Shown here piece after piece: positions 1-8,101 of a stretch of DNA of 64,000 nt. A program made the position numbers and the translations under genes. The DNA lies in contig NZ_NNBP01000027.1 of the NCBI RefSeq assembly GCF_002803155.1, forward strand, positions 62,001 through 126,000. Direction: 5' to 3'. Under the pieces are notes generated by a model. It searched no databases, was not told where the DNA came from, and worked only from the letters and a program-made list of their open reading frames with translations. Each line of letters starts with the position of its first letter. The stretch's first letter is position 1. Source of the DNA: Streptomyces sp. CB02959 (GTDB lineage: Bacteria > Actinomycetota > Actinomycetes > Streptomycetales > Streptomycetaceae).

Positions 1-1867
1 CGCTGATCAGGGTGACCGCGGCCTGCGCCACCGGGTGACCGCCGCTGTCGCGCACGGTGCCGCGGATCAGTGGGCCGGACGCGTCCGCCACGGGGTCCGG
101 GACGCTCTCGGCGGCCACGGCGACGGGGGCGACCGCCTCCGGGGCCGGTGCGGTCTCCGCCGCCGGCGGGACCTCGCCGTTGGCCTCGGCCTCGGCCTGG
201 GCCCGCGCCTGGAGTCCGGAGATCTGCCGCAGCGGCACCTCCTTGATGAACCACATCAGCACGAAGGCCAGCGCGACGACGATGGCGCCCATCAGGAAGA
301 CGGTGTGCATGGAGTCGGCGAAGCCGCGCTTGAACGGCTCGGCCAGTCGCGGGTCGAGGTGCTGGATGAACGAGGAGTCGCTCAGCACGCCCGATGAGCC
401 GCCGCTGACGGGGTGCTTGAGCATGTCCAGCACCGGCTTGTTGGCCGGGTCGTGCAGCACCGCGGGGTCCTTCAGCGCGCTCTGGAAGCGCGCGGTGGAC
501 GCGGCGCTCTTGAACGCGTCGCCGATCTTGTCACCGACCGTACTGAACAGCACCGAGAGGAAGATCGCGGTACCGGCCGTGGCACCCATCTGCCGGAAGA
601 ACGTGGACGAGGCGGTGGCCACACCCATGTCCTGCGGCGGCACCGCGTTCTGCACGGCCAGCACCAGGGTCTGCATGCAGCCACCCAGGCCGAGGCCGAA
701 GACCAGCATGTAGACCATGGTCTCCCACAGCGGGGTGTCCCACTGGACCCGGAAGTGGAAGAGCAGCATCGCGGCGACCATCAGCACGGTGCCGACGAGC
801 GGGAAGACCTTGTAGCGGCCGGTCTTGGCGGTGACCTGACCGGAGACGATGGAGGCGATGAACATGCCCGCCATCAGCGGCAGCATCTCCAGGCCCGACT
901 TGGTGGGGCTGGCGCCCTTCACGATCTGGAGGTACTGCGGGATCATCAGCATCCCGCCGAACATGCCCATACCGATCAGCACGGACAGCACGCTGGTCTT
1001 GCTGAAGGTGCCGTTGCGGAACAGCCGCATCGGGATCAGCGCGTCGTCGCCGATCCAGCGCTCCACGAAGACCCAGGCGATGATCCCGACGACGCCGATG
1101 ACGTAGCAGGAGATCGACTTCGTCGAGGTCCAGCCCCACTCCCGGCCCTGCTCGGCGACGAGCAGCAGCGGGACGACACCGATGGTGATGGTGAGCGCGC
1201 CCCACCAGTCGATCCGACGGCTGCGGCGGGTGTGCGGGATGTTGAGGACCTTGGCGACGACGAACAGCGCGATGATGCCGATCGGCACGTTGACCAGGAA
1301 GACCCAGCGCCAGCCGGTGATGCCGAGCAGGCTGGCCTGGCCGGCCAGCGCGCCGCCGATCAGCGGACCGGCGACGCTGGAGGTGGCGAACGTACCGAGC
1401 ATGTAGCCCTGGTACCGGGCGCGCTCCCGGGGCGGGACGATGTCACCGATGATCGCCAGTGCCAGCGACATCAGACCACCGGCGCCCAGGCCCTGGACGG
1501 CGCGGAACGCGGCGAGCTCGGTCATCGAGGTGGAGAAGGTGCAGAGCACCGAGCCCATCACGAAGATGGTGATCGCGGCCAGGTAGTAGGGCTTGCGGCC
1601 GTGGAGGTCGGACAGCTTGCCGTACAGCGGGGTGGCGATCGTGGAGGTGATCAGGTAGGCCGTGGTCGCCCAGGCCTGCTCGCTGAGTCCGTGCAGATCG
1701 TCGGCGATGGTCCGGATGGAGGTGCTGACGATCGTCTGGTCGAGGGCGGCAAGGAACATCCCCAGCATCAGACCGCTGAGGATGGTGAGGATCTGGCGGT
1801 GGGTGAGTACCCCCGCCCCCGGTATCGCCTTGGCTTGCGCCCCCGGCGGAGAGGTGGCTGTGCTCAT
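1..1867 (-). CDS. DHA2-type MFS multidrug efflux transporter with C-terminal Ig-like domain (3' end cut by window)
   Basis: Drug:proton antiporter of the inner membrane. The reading frame opens at the ATG at 1867 and stays open to base 1, so the C-terminus lies outside the window. Visible family motifs are LDQTIVSTSIRTIA (about residues 42-55) and the loop 2-3 motif YGKLSDLHGRK (82-92), typical of 14-helix DHA2 pumps. After the last helix (ending near FIKEVPLRQISG) comes an Ala/Pro/Glu linker, then the start of a carboxypeptidase-regulatory-like beta domain (GTVRDSGGHPVAQAAVTL). The start codon overlaps the stop of the upstream MarR gene (ATGA), so the two are one operon and the pump is probably MarR-controlled. 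Substrate unknown. Confidence 0.9.
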   Translation of the reverse strand, partial: MSTATSPPGAQAKAIPGAGVLTHRQILTILSGLMLGMFLAALDQTIVSTSIRTIADDLHGLSEQAWATTAYLITSTIATPLYGKLSDLHGRKPYYLAAITIFVMGSVLCTFSTSMTELAAFRAVQGLGAGGLMSLALAIIGDIVPPRERARYQGYMLGTFATSSVAGPLIGGALAGQASLLGITGWRWVFLVNVPIGIIALFVVAKVLNIPHTRRSRRIDWWGALTITIGVVPLLLVAEQGREWGWTSTKSISCYVIGVVGIIAWVFVERWIGDDALIPMRLFRNGTFSKTSVLSVLIGMGMFGGMLMIPQYLQIVKGASPTKSGLEMLPLMAGMFIASIVSGQVTAKTGRYKVFPLVGTVLMVAAMLLFHFRVQWDTPLWETMVYMLVFGLGLGGCMQTLVLAVQNAVPPQDMGVATASSTFFRQMGATAGTAIFLSVLFSTVGDKIGDAFKSAASTARFQSALKDPAVLHDPANKPVLDMLKHPVSGGSSGVLSDSSFIQHLDPRLAEPFKRGFADSMHTVFLMGAIVVALAFVLMWFIKEVPLRQISGLQARAQAEAEANGEVPPAAETAPAPEAVAPVAVAAESVPDPVADASGPLIRGTVRDSGGHPVAQAAVTLIS

Positions 1868-2418
1868 GTACGTATCTCTCCCTGCTCCACGGTGGCACCC
1901 TGGTCTCCGCCGGGGCCCGGCCGTGCGTGTTGACGTTCTGCAAAGTCCTTGTTGAGCCGGCTCATCAGCCGGATCAGGTCGGCCCGGTCCTGCGGCGACC
2001 AGGGTTCGAGGATCCCGGCCAGCTCGGCGTCGCGCTGACGCCGGTAGTCCTCGAAGCGGGCCCGCCCCGCCTCGGTGGCGGTCAGCAGCGAACCGCGCCG
2101 GTCCTCCGGGTCCGGGCGGCGCGCGACCAGGCCGCGTTCGACCAGCGAGCGCACCTGCCGGCTGACGGTGGACAGGTCCAGGAAGGCGTCGGCGGCCAGG
2201 TCGGTCGCCCGCTGGTCCCCTCCGCACACCAGCCTGGCCAGCAGTACGCGGTCGGCGGCGCCGGCGTCGTGCTTGACGCGTTGTTTCCAAGCTGCGATCA
2301 GCCGGGTGAAGCGGACCATCTCTGTCCCCAGCCCCGCGGCTGCTTCGTCCAGGCTCGATGTAGCGGTGATCTCCGAGACCCCGGCCCCATCGCAGGCATG
2401 GACCGTGCCGTTGCTCAT
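1864..2418 (-). CDS. MarR-family transcriptional repressor of the adjacent efflux pump
   Basis: Winged-helix DNA-binding protein of 184 residues. The wHTH core spans roughly residues 55-125, with the recognition helix around LDLSTVSRQVRSLVERGLV and the wing DPEDRRGSLLTATEAG. The ATG at 2418 is chosen because GAGGG lies eight bases upstream; an in-frame extension to 2547 lacks a ribosome site and would run through the operator. Its stop overlaps the MFS start by four bases, a typical repressor-pump operon. A perfect inverted repeat sits about 60 bp upstream, so autoregulation is likely. The ligand cannot be told from sequence. Confidence 0.9.
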   Translation of the reverse strand: MSNGTVHACDGAGVSEITATSSLDEAAAGLGTEMVRFTRLIAAWKQRVKHDAGAADRVLLARLVCGGDQRATDLAADAFLDLSTVSRQVRSLVERGLVARRPDPEDRRGSLLTATEAGRARFEDYRRQRDAELAGILEPWSPQDRADLIRLMSRLNKDFAERQHARPGPGGDQGATVEQGEIRT

Positions 2419-2476
2419 CGTCGTGATCCCTCGCACTGAATGCGTGCATGCGTGATTGCGTGATCCAGCCGGTCCA

Positions 2477-2499
2477 CTGGATACATTGCTTGTATCCAG
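2477..2499. promoter_or_regulatory. Candidate MarR operator
   Basis: Perfect 9-bp inverted repeat ctggataca / tgtatccag separated by 5 bp (ttgct), upstream of the MarR-MFS operon. A second overlapping repeat tgcttg / caagca lies just right of it. Size and position fit a MarR dimer site; binding is inferred. Confidence 0.65.
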
Positions 2500-2680
2500 C
2501 AAGCATAGCGGCTGCGCGAGGGTGCCGCCGACCACGGGGCGATTCACCGCAGCACGGGGCAGCGCCGGAGCATCAGCCGTGCGCCCCCGGCACCACCACC
2601 GCTCCCCCGGGGCGAAAACCTGCCAAGGTGGTAGATATGCCGGAAATGCACCATCGACCCTCGATCAGAAGGGAGATCCC

Positions 2681-2758
2681 ATGTCGTCGAAGCGTCGCCG
2701 CAAGAAGAAGTCACGCCGCAACCACGCGGCCAATCACGGCAAGCGCCCGCAGTGCTGA
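2681..2758 (+). CDS. 50S ribosomal protein bL37-like mini-protein (25 aa)
   Basis: A 25-residue, extremely basic protein (first half KRRRKKKSRR) ending in the block NHGKRPQC. The NHGKRP tail and the size match actinobacterial bL37, a small subunit of the mycobacterial and streptomycete large ribosomal subunit. A strong ribosome site (AAGGGAG) lies six bases before the ATG. Most gene finders would miss it. The C-terminal Cys is unusual, because the tail I remember ends in Asn-Ala. It stands alone between the MarR operator region and the hemC-like gene. Confidence 0.7.
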   Translation: MSSKRRRKKKSRRNHAANHGKRPQC

Positions 2759-3061
2759 ACCAGGCCGCGGCCGGGCCCATCCGACCGTGATCCACCGGAC
2801 GGGACCGGGCCGGGGCAGGGCGCCCCGGATTGCCGCCGGGTCAGACAGGGGGCCCTGCCGCCGCCGAACGTAGGCGTGGCCCCGGCGGCCGGGCAGCGCG
2901 GCGGCGAGCACCGCGAGCGCCTACTCGTCCCGCTCGCCGCCGCCGTCGACGGTGTTCGCCCCGCCTTCGCGGACCATCAGGAAAGCGTCGCGCTCGGCCC
3001 CTTCGGTGGGCATCCGGCGGCGGATGGTCCGGACTCCCAGGGCGCGGGGGGGGCGTCGGGG
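2759..3061. other. Intergenic stretch without a supported gene
   Basis: Very GC-rich sequence between bL37 and the hemC-like gene, which are convergent. The hemC frame stays open past its TGA for another 46 codons (to 2921) with high GC3, but there is no start or ribosome site for a separate gene. A weak hairpin near 2800-2830 (ccgggccggggcagggcgccccgg) could terminate bL37. Nothing else is recognised. Confidence 0.4.
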
Positions 3062-3997
3062 TCAGTGCGCGATGCCGTCGATCAGCTCGCGGGCGCCCTG
3101 GCGCAGCAGCGCCACGGCCACGGAGGTGCCCAGCGTCTCGGGGGTCAGCGGGCCGGCCCACTCGTGCGCCTGCAGGACGGTCTTGCCTTCGGGCGTGAAG
3201 ACGCTGGCCCGCAGGGAGAGCTCGCCGCTCCGGTCGGTGGTGGCGAACCCGGCGATCGGGCTGTTGCAGTGGCCCTGGAGGACGTGCAGCAGCATCCGTT
3301 CCGCCATGGTCTCCCGATGCGTCGCGGGGTCGCCGAGGCCACTGACGGCGTCGATGGTGACGGTGTCGTCCTCGCGGCACTGGAGGGCCAGGACGCCCGC
3401 GCCGATGGGCGGGCACATCACGTCCACCGAGAGGATCTCGGTGATCGCGTCGGTGCGGCCGATCCGCTCCAGCCCGGAGACGGCCAGCAGCAGGGCGTCG
3501 GCCTCGCCGGCGGCCAGCTTCTCCATGCGGCGGTTGGCGTTGCCGCGCATCGGCACGTACTCCAGGTGCGGGTGCGAGGCGGAGAGCTGGGCGATCCGGC
3601 GTACCGAGGAGGTGCCGATCCTGGTGCCGGCGGGCAGCTCGTCGAGGGTGAGCCCGGCGGGGTGGATCAGGGCGTCACGGACGTCGTCGCGCTTGAGGAA
3701 GGCGGCGAACGCCGTCCCGGCCGGCAGCGGGCGGTCGCCGGGGATGTCCTTGACGCAGTGCACCGCGAGGTCCGCCTCGCCGGCCAGGAGGGCGGCGTCG
3801 ACCTCCTTGGTGAACGCCCCCTTCCCCTCCACCTGGGACAGCGCCCCCATCCACCGGTCGCCGGTCGTCTTGACGGGGACGACCTCGGTGGTGATGCCGG
3901 GGTGCAGTGCGGCCAGTTCGGCGCGGACACGCTCCACCTGGGCCAGGGCCATCGGGGAGTCACGGGACACGATGCGAATGAGTTCTGGGGCGGACAT
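3062..3997 (-). CDS. hemC: Divergent hydroxymethylbilane synthase (porphobilinogen deaminase) paralog
   Basis: 311 residues, the normal HemC length. The family polymerises four porphobilinogen units into hydroxymethylbilane in the heme and corrin pathway. Visible are the catalytic Asp (VKDIPGD, D84, same number as E. coli), GTSSVRR (128-134), the substrate-binding Arg in RGN (151-153) and the dipyrromethane-anchoring Cys in LQGHC (C244). Several normally rigid blocks differ: CVKDIP instead of HSMKD(V/L)P, RGNANRR instead of RGNVDTR, and CPPIGAGVLALQCR instead of the usual PAVGQGALGIE. It stands alone, with no hemA, hemD or hemB nearby, so it is probably a second copy with an altered or specialised role. 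Confidence 0.85.
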   Translation of the reverse strand: MSAPELIRIVSRDSPMALAQVERVRAELAALHPGITTEVVPVKTTGDRWMGALSQVEGKGAFTKEVDAALLAGEADLAVHCVKDIPGDRPLPAGTAFAAFLKRDDVRDALIHPAGLTLDELPAGTRIGTSSVRRIAQLSASHPHLEYVPMRGNANRRMEKLAAGEADALLLAVSGLERIGRTDAITEILSVDVMCPPIGAGVLALQCREDDTVTIDAVSGLGDPATHRETMAERMLLHVLQGHCNSPIAGFATTDRSGELSLRASVFTPEGKTVLQAHEWAGPLTPETLGTSVAVALLRQGARELIDGIAH

Positions 3998-4021
3998 GGC
4001 GCCGATGATAGACCGTCAAAT

Positions 4022-4044
4022 ACGGACAGTTACCGACAGTCCGT
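4022..4044. promoter_or_regulatory. Inverted repeat upstream of the hemC-like gene
   Basis: acggac ... gtccgt, 6-bp perfect arms with an 11-bp spacer, 25 bp upstream of the hemC-like start. Candidate operator or promoter element; the binding protein is unknown. Confidence 0.35.
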
Positions 4045-4163
4045 CGGAGTTCGCGTGCGTCGCGTCACGTCGGCTCGGGCCGTGGACCGGCGGCCGGAGG
4101 ACCGGTGATCGGAGCGCCTGGTGCGGCTCTCCCCCGGTCCGGCTCCCGCGGTAGCGTCCGGGC

Positions 4164-4862
4164 ATGTCCCGATCAAGCGACCAGGCCGGAGCGGACCACC
4201 CGTCCCCTCCCGCCAGCACGCCACCCGTCACCGCCGGCCCCGTGACCGCCGACGACCTCGCTCGCGCCGTACGCCTCTCGGTGCGGCTCCTGCAGACCGC
4301 GCCCGCCTCGGCCTGGGAGGGCCGGGCGGCCGGTTCGCTGGAGTGGGACTGCTGGGAGACCGTCGAGCACCTGAGTGACGACCTGTTCGCCTATGCGGCC
4401 CAACTGGGGCCCAGCACACCGCCGTTGGACCGCGAGGTGCCGTTCTTCTGGCACCGCCGCCGCCCCGGCGGCCCGGCCAACGCGGTGCACGCCGACCGCG
4501 CCGCCGGGCCTGCCGGGCTCCTCCAGACCCTGGAGGCGTGCGGCGCCCTCCTGGTCGCCATGGTGCGGACCACGCCCCCGCAGGTGCGCGCCCATCACGT
4601 CTTCGGCGTCTCGGATCCGGAGGGCTTCGCGGCGATGGGGATCGTCGAGACGGTGGTCCACACCCACGATCTGGCCTCGGGACTGGGGCTCGACTGGGAT
4701 CCGCCGGCCGAGGTGTGCGCGCGGGTCCTGACCCGGCTCTTCCCGGATGTCCCGACCGGGGCGGCTCCCTGGCCGACGCTGCTCTGGGCCACCGGGCGTA
4801 CCGCGCTCCCCGGGCACCCGCGCCGCACGGAATGGCGCTGGGACGGCACCGTGCGCTCGTGA
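4164..4862 (+). CDS. Mycothiol-dependent maleylpyruvate isomerase-like (DinB-fold) protein
   Basis: 232 residues. The core is the four-helix DinB/MDMPI metal-binding fold: WDCWETVEHLSDDLF (about 61-75, candidate ligand His69) and ETVVHTHDLASGLGL (about 153-167) carry the spaced His residues expected for the divalent metal. Family members use mycothiol or act on unknown small electrophiles. The first 27 residues are a Pro/Ser-rich tail with no predicted function. The gene is divergent from the hemC-like gene; the ATG at 4164 is the first in frame and lacks a strong ribosome site. Substrate not inferable. Confidence 0.75.
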   Translation: MSRSSDQAGADHPSPPASTPPVTAGPVTADDLARAVRLSVRLLQTAPASAWEGRAAGSLEWDCWETVEHLSDDLFAYAAQLGPSTPPLDREVPFFWHRRRPGGPANAVHADRAAGPAGLLQTLEACGALLVAMVRTTPPQVRAHHVFGVSDPEGFAAMGIVETVVHTHDLASGLGLDWDPPAEVCARVLTRLFPDVPTGAAPWPTLLWATGRTALPGHPRRTEWRWDGTVRS

Positions 4863-4990
4863 CGGCCGAGGCGCGCGGGTGGTTCGGCCACCGGGATCGG
4901 TGCGGTCGGGGTCGGGCCCGGGCCGGCGAGGGGCCGGCCCGGGCTCCCGGCCCCCGCCGGCGCGCGGACCTGCGGCGCGGCGCGACGCGC

Positions 4991-5701
4991 CTAGGCGTGC
5001 TTCGACGAGACGAGGTGGGCGAAGGCCACCACGTTGGCCACGTAGTCCTTGGCCTTCCGGTCGTACGAGCCACCGCAGGTGATCAGGCGGAGCTGGGCGT
5101 CCGGGGTGTCGGCGTAGACCTTGTCGTTGGGGAAGGTCGCCTTGCTGAAGGTCTCCACGGAGTCGATCTTGAACTTGGCGACGATGCCGTCCTCGCGGGT
5201 GATCTCCACGGTGGCACCGGGCTTGAGGGTCTCCAGTTGCAGGAAGACCGCCGGGCCGGTCTTGGTGTCCACGTGGCCCGCGACGATCGCGGCGCCGCGC
5301 TCTCCCGGCGACGCGCCGTCCTGGTACCAGCCGACGAGGTTCTTGTCGGCGGCCGGGGGCGGGTTGAGCTGTCCGGTGGGGGCGAGGGTCAGTGACGTGA
5401 AGGGCGCGTCCACGGCGATCTCCGGGATCGTCAGCCGCTTCGGGGCGGAGCGGGGCAGCACCAGGTCGGCGGCGGGTGCGGGTGCGGGTGTGGCGGCTCC
5501 GCGCTTGGCGGGGGCGGCGACCGCGGGACGGGACTTCGGTTTGGCGTCCGCCGTGGTGTCCACGGAGTTGTAGACGAGGAAGGCACCCAGCAGAAATGCT
5601 CCCGCGGCCCAGATCAGGCCGCGGCCCACGGGGCGGACTGCGGGGGCTGCCTTGGGCGGATCGGGTTTCGGATTCGGCTGGGGCGACTGCTGGGCGGTCA
5701 T
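4991..5701 (-). CDS. Class F sortase
   Basis: Membrane-anchored cysteine transpeptidase of 236 residues. A Pro-rich cytoplasmic N-terminus is followed by one helix (about 28-46) and an Ala/Pro stalk, then the sortase beta-barrel (85-236). The catalytic triad is visible: His143 (AGHVDT), Cys209 (LITCGG) and Arg215 (SYDRKAK). The length is usual for actinobacterial class F enzymes, which are mostly of unknown substrate. The gene directly upstream on the same strand encodes a repeat protein with a C-terminal hydrophobic segment and Arg-rich tail, the layout of a sortase substrate. A strong terminator lies between the two, so they may be transcribed separately. Confidence 0.93.
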   Translation of the reverse strand: MTAQQSPQPNPKPDPPKAAPAVRPVGRGLIWAAGAFLLGAFLVYNSVDTTADAKPKSRPAVAAPAKRGAATPAPAPAADLVLPRSAPKRLTIPEIAVDAPFTSLTLAPTGQLNPPPAADKNLVGWYQDGASPGERGAAIVAGHVDTKTGPAVFLQLETLKPGATVEITREDGIVAKFKIDSVETFSKATFPNDKVYADTPDAQLRLITCGGSYDRKAKDYVANVVAFAHLVSSKHA

Positions 5702-5811
5702 GAGGGGCCTTTCGTGAGCGGGCGGGGCGCGGTGCGGAGGGGCCGCGCGGCGTCGTCAGCGGGCCCGCGGGTCCGCGCGGACCTGCGGAGCGGCGACGAC
5801 TGTGCAATCGC

Positions 5812-5844
5812 CGCGGCCACCGTCCGGTGGGGACGGTGGCCGCG
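5812..5844 (-). terminator. Hairpin terminator behind the repeat-protein gene
   Basis: Perfect 14-bp stem (5812-5825 with 5831-5844) and a 5-base loop, extendable by an outer tgtgca/tgcaca pairing. It lies just after the stop of the repeat-protein gene and before the sortase start. Confidence 0.8.
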
Positions 5845-5877
5845 ACTGCACATCGACCTCCGGAGGTGGCAGCCTTA

Positions 5878-6873
5878 TCAGGCCGCAGTGCCCGACGTGT
5901 TGCGGCGACGCAGCATGTAGGCACCGGCGCCCAGACCACCGAGCATCAGGACGGAGCCGGCGGCCAGGCCACCGCCGGACATCGCCATGCCGCCGCCACC
6001 GGTGTGGACACCGCCGTGCGGGCGCCGTCCCCAGCCGCGGTCGCCGTAGCCACCGCGGCCGTTGTCCCGGTCGCCGTAGCCACCACGTCCGTTGTCCCGG
6101 TCGCCGTAGCCACCACGTCCGTTGTCCCGGCCGCCACCGCCACCACGCCCGTTGTCCCGGTCGCCGTAGCCACCACGTCCGTTGTCCCGGCCGCCACCGC
6201 CACCACGTCCGTTGTCCCGGTCGCCGTAGCCACCACGTCCGTGGTCCCGGTCGCCGTAGCCACCACGTCCGTGGTCGCGGTCGCCGTAGCCGCCGCGGCC
6301 GTTGTCCCGGCCGCCACCACCGTTGTCCCGGCCGCCACCACCGTTGTCCCGGCCGCCACCGCCACCGTGGCCGTGGTCGCGGTTGCCGCGGCCGTGGTCG
6401 TCGCCGTAGTTGCTGCTGGTGTCCCAGTCACCGGTCACGGCCGTGGCCAGCGCGCCACCACCGGTGTGCACGCCGCCGTGCGGCTTGCGGTGGCCCCAGC
6501 CCCAGCCGCGGCCGTTGTCGCGGTCGCCGTAGCCGCCGCGGCCGTTGTCCCGGTCGCCGTAGCCACCACGTCCGTTGTCCCGGTCGCCGTAGCCACCACG
6601 TCCGTTGTCCCGGTCGCCGCGGCCACCGCGGCCGTTGTCCCGGTCGCCACGGCCGCCGCGGCCGTTGTCCCGGTCGCCACGGCCGCCGCGGCCGTTGTCC
6701 CGGTCGCCACGGCCGTTGTCCCGGCCGCCGCGTCCGTGGTCGTCACCGCTGACCGAGGTCCCGGTGCCCGGGGCGGAGCCCTCGGCCAGACCCATGGCAG
6801 TCGCGGCGGGTGCAGTGATCGTGAGCGCCGCCATGACGGCGGCGGATGCGAACAGAGTGCGGGCAGTGCGCAT
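5878..6873 (-). CDS. Secreted Gly/Arg/Asp/Asn-repeat protein, candidate class F sortase substrate
   Basis: 331 residues. A signal peptide (MRTARTLF... through APAATA) precedes some 25 degenerate copies of a short GRGGYGDRDN-type unit. A 10-residue block PHGGVHTGGG occurs twice: once mid-protein and once just before the C-terminal hydrophobic stretch (GGLAAGSVLMLGGLGAGAYML) and the tail RRRN. That tail has the architecture of a cell-wall sorting signal but no LPxTG. The start at 6873 is fixed by AAGGAACATGACTCC upstream. Its sortase neighbour suggests covalent surface display through a non-canonical signal. The protein is highly charged and presumably disordered; function unknown. Confidence 0.8.
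   Translation of the reverse strand: MRTARTLFASAAVMAALTITAPAATAMGLAEGSAPGTGTSVSGDDHGRGGRDNGRGDRDNGRGGRGDRDNGRGGRGDRDNGRGGRGDRDNGRGGYGDRDNGRGGYGDRDNGRGGYGDRDNGRGWGWGHRKPHGGVHTGGGALATAVTGDWDTSSNYGDDHGRGNRDHGHGGGGGRDNGGGGRDNGGGGRDNGRGGYGDRDHGRGGYGDRDHGRGGYGDRDNGRGGGGGRDNGRGGYGDRDNGRGGGGGRDNGRGGYGDRDNGRGGYGDRDNGRGGYGDRGWGRRPHGGVHTGGGGMAMSGGGLAAGSVLMLGGLGAGAYMLRRRNTSGTAA
6050..6730. repeat. Coding tandem repeats of the surface protein
   Basis: Roughly 30-bp degenerate units (core ccaccacgtccgttgtcccg then gtcgccgtag) repeated head to tail, interrupted around 6360-6530 by unique sequence encoding the first PHGGVHTGGG block. Prone to slippage, and assembly copy number may be unreliable. Confidence 0.85.
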
Positions 6874-7452
6874 GGAGTCATGTTCCTTTCGGCGCGACTG
6901 CGAAGGCTGACACTTCGTCGGCACATCGGATCGCAGTAGCGACGTGATCACCGTCAGTCGGAATCCGGCTCGGCACCACCGGAGAACGTCGCATTCGGGG
7001 GACAACGTCGGCTCTTCGGGTGGCTGAGGGCGACGTATTCACCCGTTGGACGGCGCGTGGCTCCGGCGTGTCGTCATCAAGGTGGGCTAGAGGGGGTCTA
7101 GAGGGGGCCGTCAGTGGCTCCCGGGACCCGTGACAGAGCACATTGCGGGGCCGCCCGGACGTCCGGTCCGGGTTCCCGCCGCGGTCCCGGTCGCGCGGCG
7201 GAGGTACCGGCGCGTCCCAGGCACCGCGGCGCCAGTCACCGGTGGGACCGGACCGGTCGCGGTCGCGGAGAAGGGGTGCTGACTGTGACGCAGACACGGA
7301 CGCCGGCCCGGACACGGTCCACCGGGACTCCGTGCGCCCGGCAGCGGGTGCTCTGACGTCACGTCAATTGGCCGTGCACACCGTAGTGTCCGGGAGGTGA
7401 AAGGCGGACCGTCGGGCGGCGGGGCGGTGCGGTGGGGAACGGAGGGAGGAGG
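6874..7452. other. Intergenic region between the repeat protein and the HAD gene
   Basis: About 580 bp between divergent genes. Holds the repeat-protein promoter and ribosome site, a direct repeat ctagagggggt / ctagagggggc near 7088-7108, and a palindrome tgacgtca near 7356. No reading frame here has a ribosome site or recognisable product. Confidence 0.4.
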
Positions 7453-8085
7453 ATGGTCATCGGAGGCCCGGACAGGACCGCGATCCTGCTCGACGTCGGC
7501 GGAGTCCTCTCGCCGGATCACCTGCCGGCGGCCGCGGCCGACTGGGGCGGGCGGCTCGGAATCCCCCAACACGCCTTCCTGGCAGCACTGTTCGCCGGGA
7601 ACGACGACCGGGTGCTGATCGGCCGGACCGGCCAGGAAGCCTGGTGGCGCCTCGTCCGCCGGCGACTGGGGATCGACCACGGTCTGATGGCGGAGATCCG
7701 GCGGGATCTGGCTGCCAGGCAACGCTGGGACGCCGACCTGCTGGCCGGGGTACGGGCGCTGCGCGGCCGGGCCAGGACCGTCCTGGTGAGCAATGCCTGG
7801 CCGGAGCTGCGCCCCGCGCTCGCCGCCGCCGGAGTGCTGGACGCCGTCGACGGCACCGTGCTGTCCTGCGAGGTCGGCCTCGCCAAGCCCGACCCCCGGA
7901 TCTACGCGCTCGCGCTGCGGCGGGCGGGTGCGGCGGACCCGGCACGTGCCCTGTTCGTCGACGACACCGCGGGCCATGTGGGCGCCGCGCGGGCACTGGG
8001 CATGGCCGGTCATCTGCACACGGACACCGGGGGCACACTCGCCCGGATCGGGGATTTCGTACGGAGGGCGGGCTGCGGCGGGTGA
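7453..8085 (+). CDS. HAD-superfamily hydrolase
   Basis: 210-residue Rossmann-fold phosphatase or dehalogenase of unknown substrate. Motif I is LLDVGGVL with nucleophile Asp14; the second Asp of the usual DxD is Gly, as in many HAD subfamilies. Motif II is VLVSNAW, motif III Lys is in GLAKPDPRIY, and motif IV is LFVDDTAGHV. A helical cap sits between motifs I and II. The ATG at 7453 is preferred to an upstream ATG at 7432 because GGAGG precedes it at five bases. Stand-alone, convergent with the Mut7-C gene. Confidence 0.88.
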   Translation: MVIGGPDRTAILLDVGGVLSPDHLPAAAADWGGRLGIPQHAFLAALFAGNDDRVLIGRTGQEAWWRLVRRRLGIDHGLMAEIRRDLAARQRWDADLLAGVRALRGRARTVLVSNAWPELRPALAAAGVLDAVDGTVLSCEVGLAKPDPRIYALALRRAGAADPARALFVDDTAGHVGAARALGMAGHLHTDTGGTLARIGDFVRRAGCGG

Positions 8086-8101
8086 GGGGCGGCCGCGCGG
8101 G

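Noticed and set aside
2921..3062. Extension of the hemC frame past its stop for 46 codons with high GC3
   Set aside because: It follows a TGA, lacks a start or ribosome site, and gives no recognisable sequence; any GC-rich frame can look like this.
2841..3416. Long open frames on the strand opposite or out of frame with hemC and many other genes
   Set aside because: They are frame shadows of GC-rich genes: Arg/Pro/Gly-rich, no ribosome sites, no domains.
6050..6730. Repeats resembling a CRISPR array
   Set aside because: Units are contiguous coding repeats without constant-length unique spacers, in frame with a signal-peptide gene.
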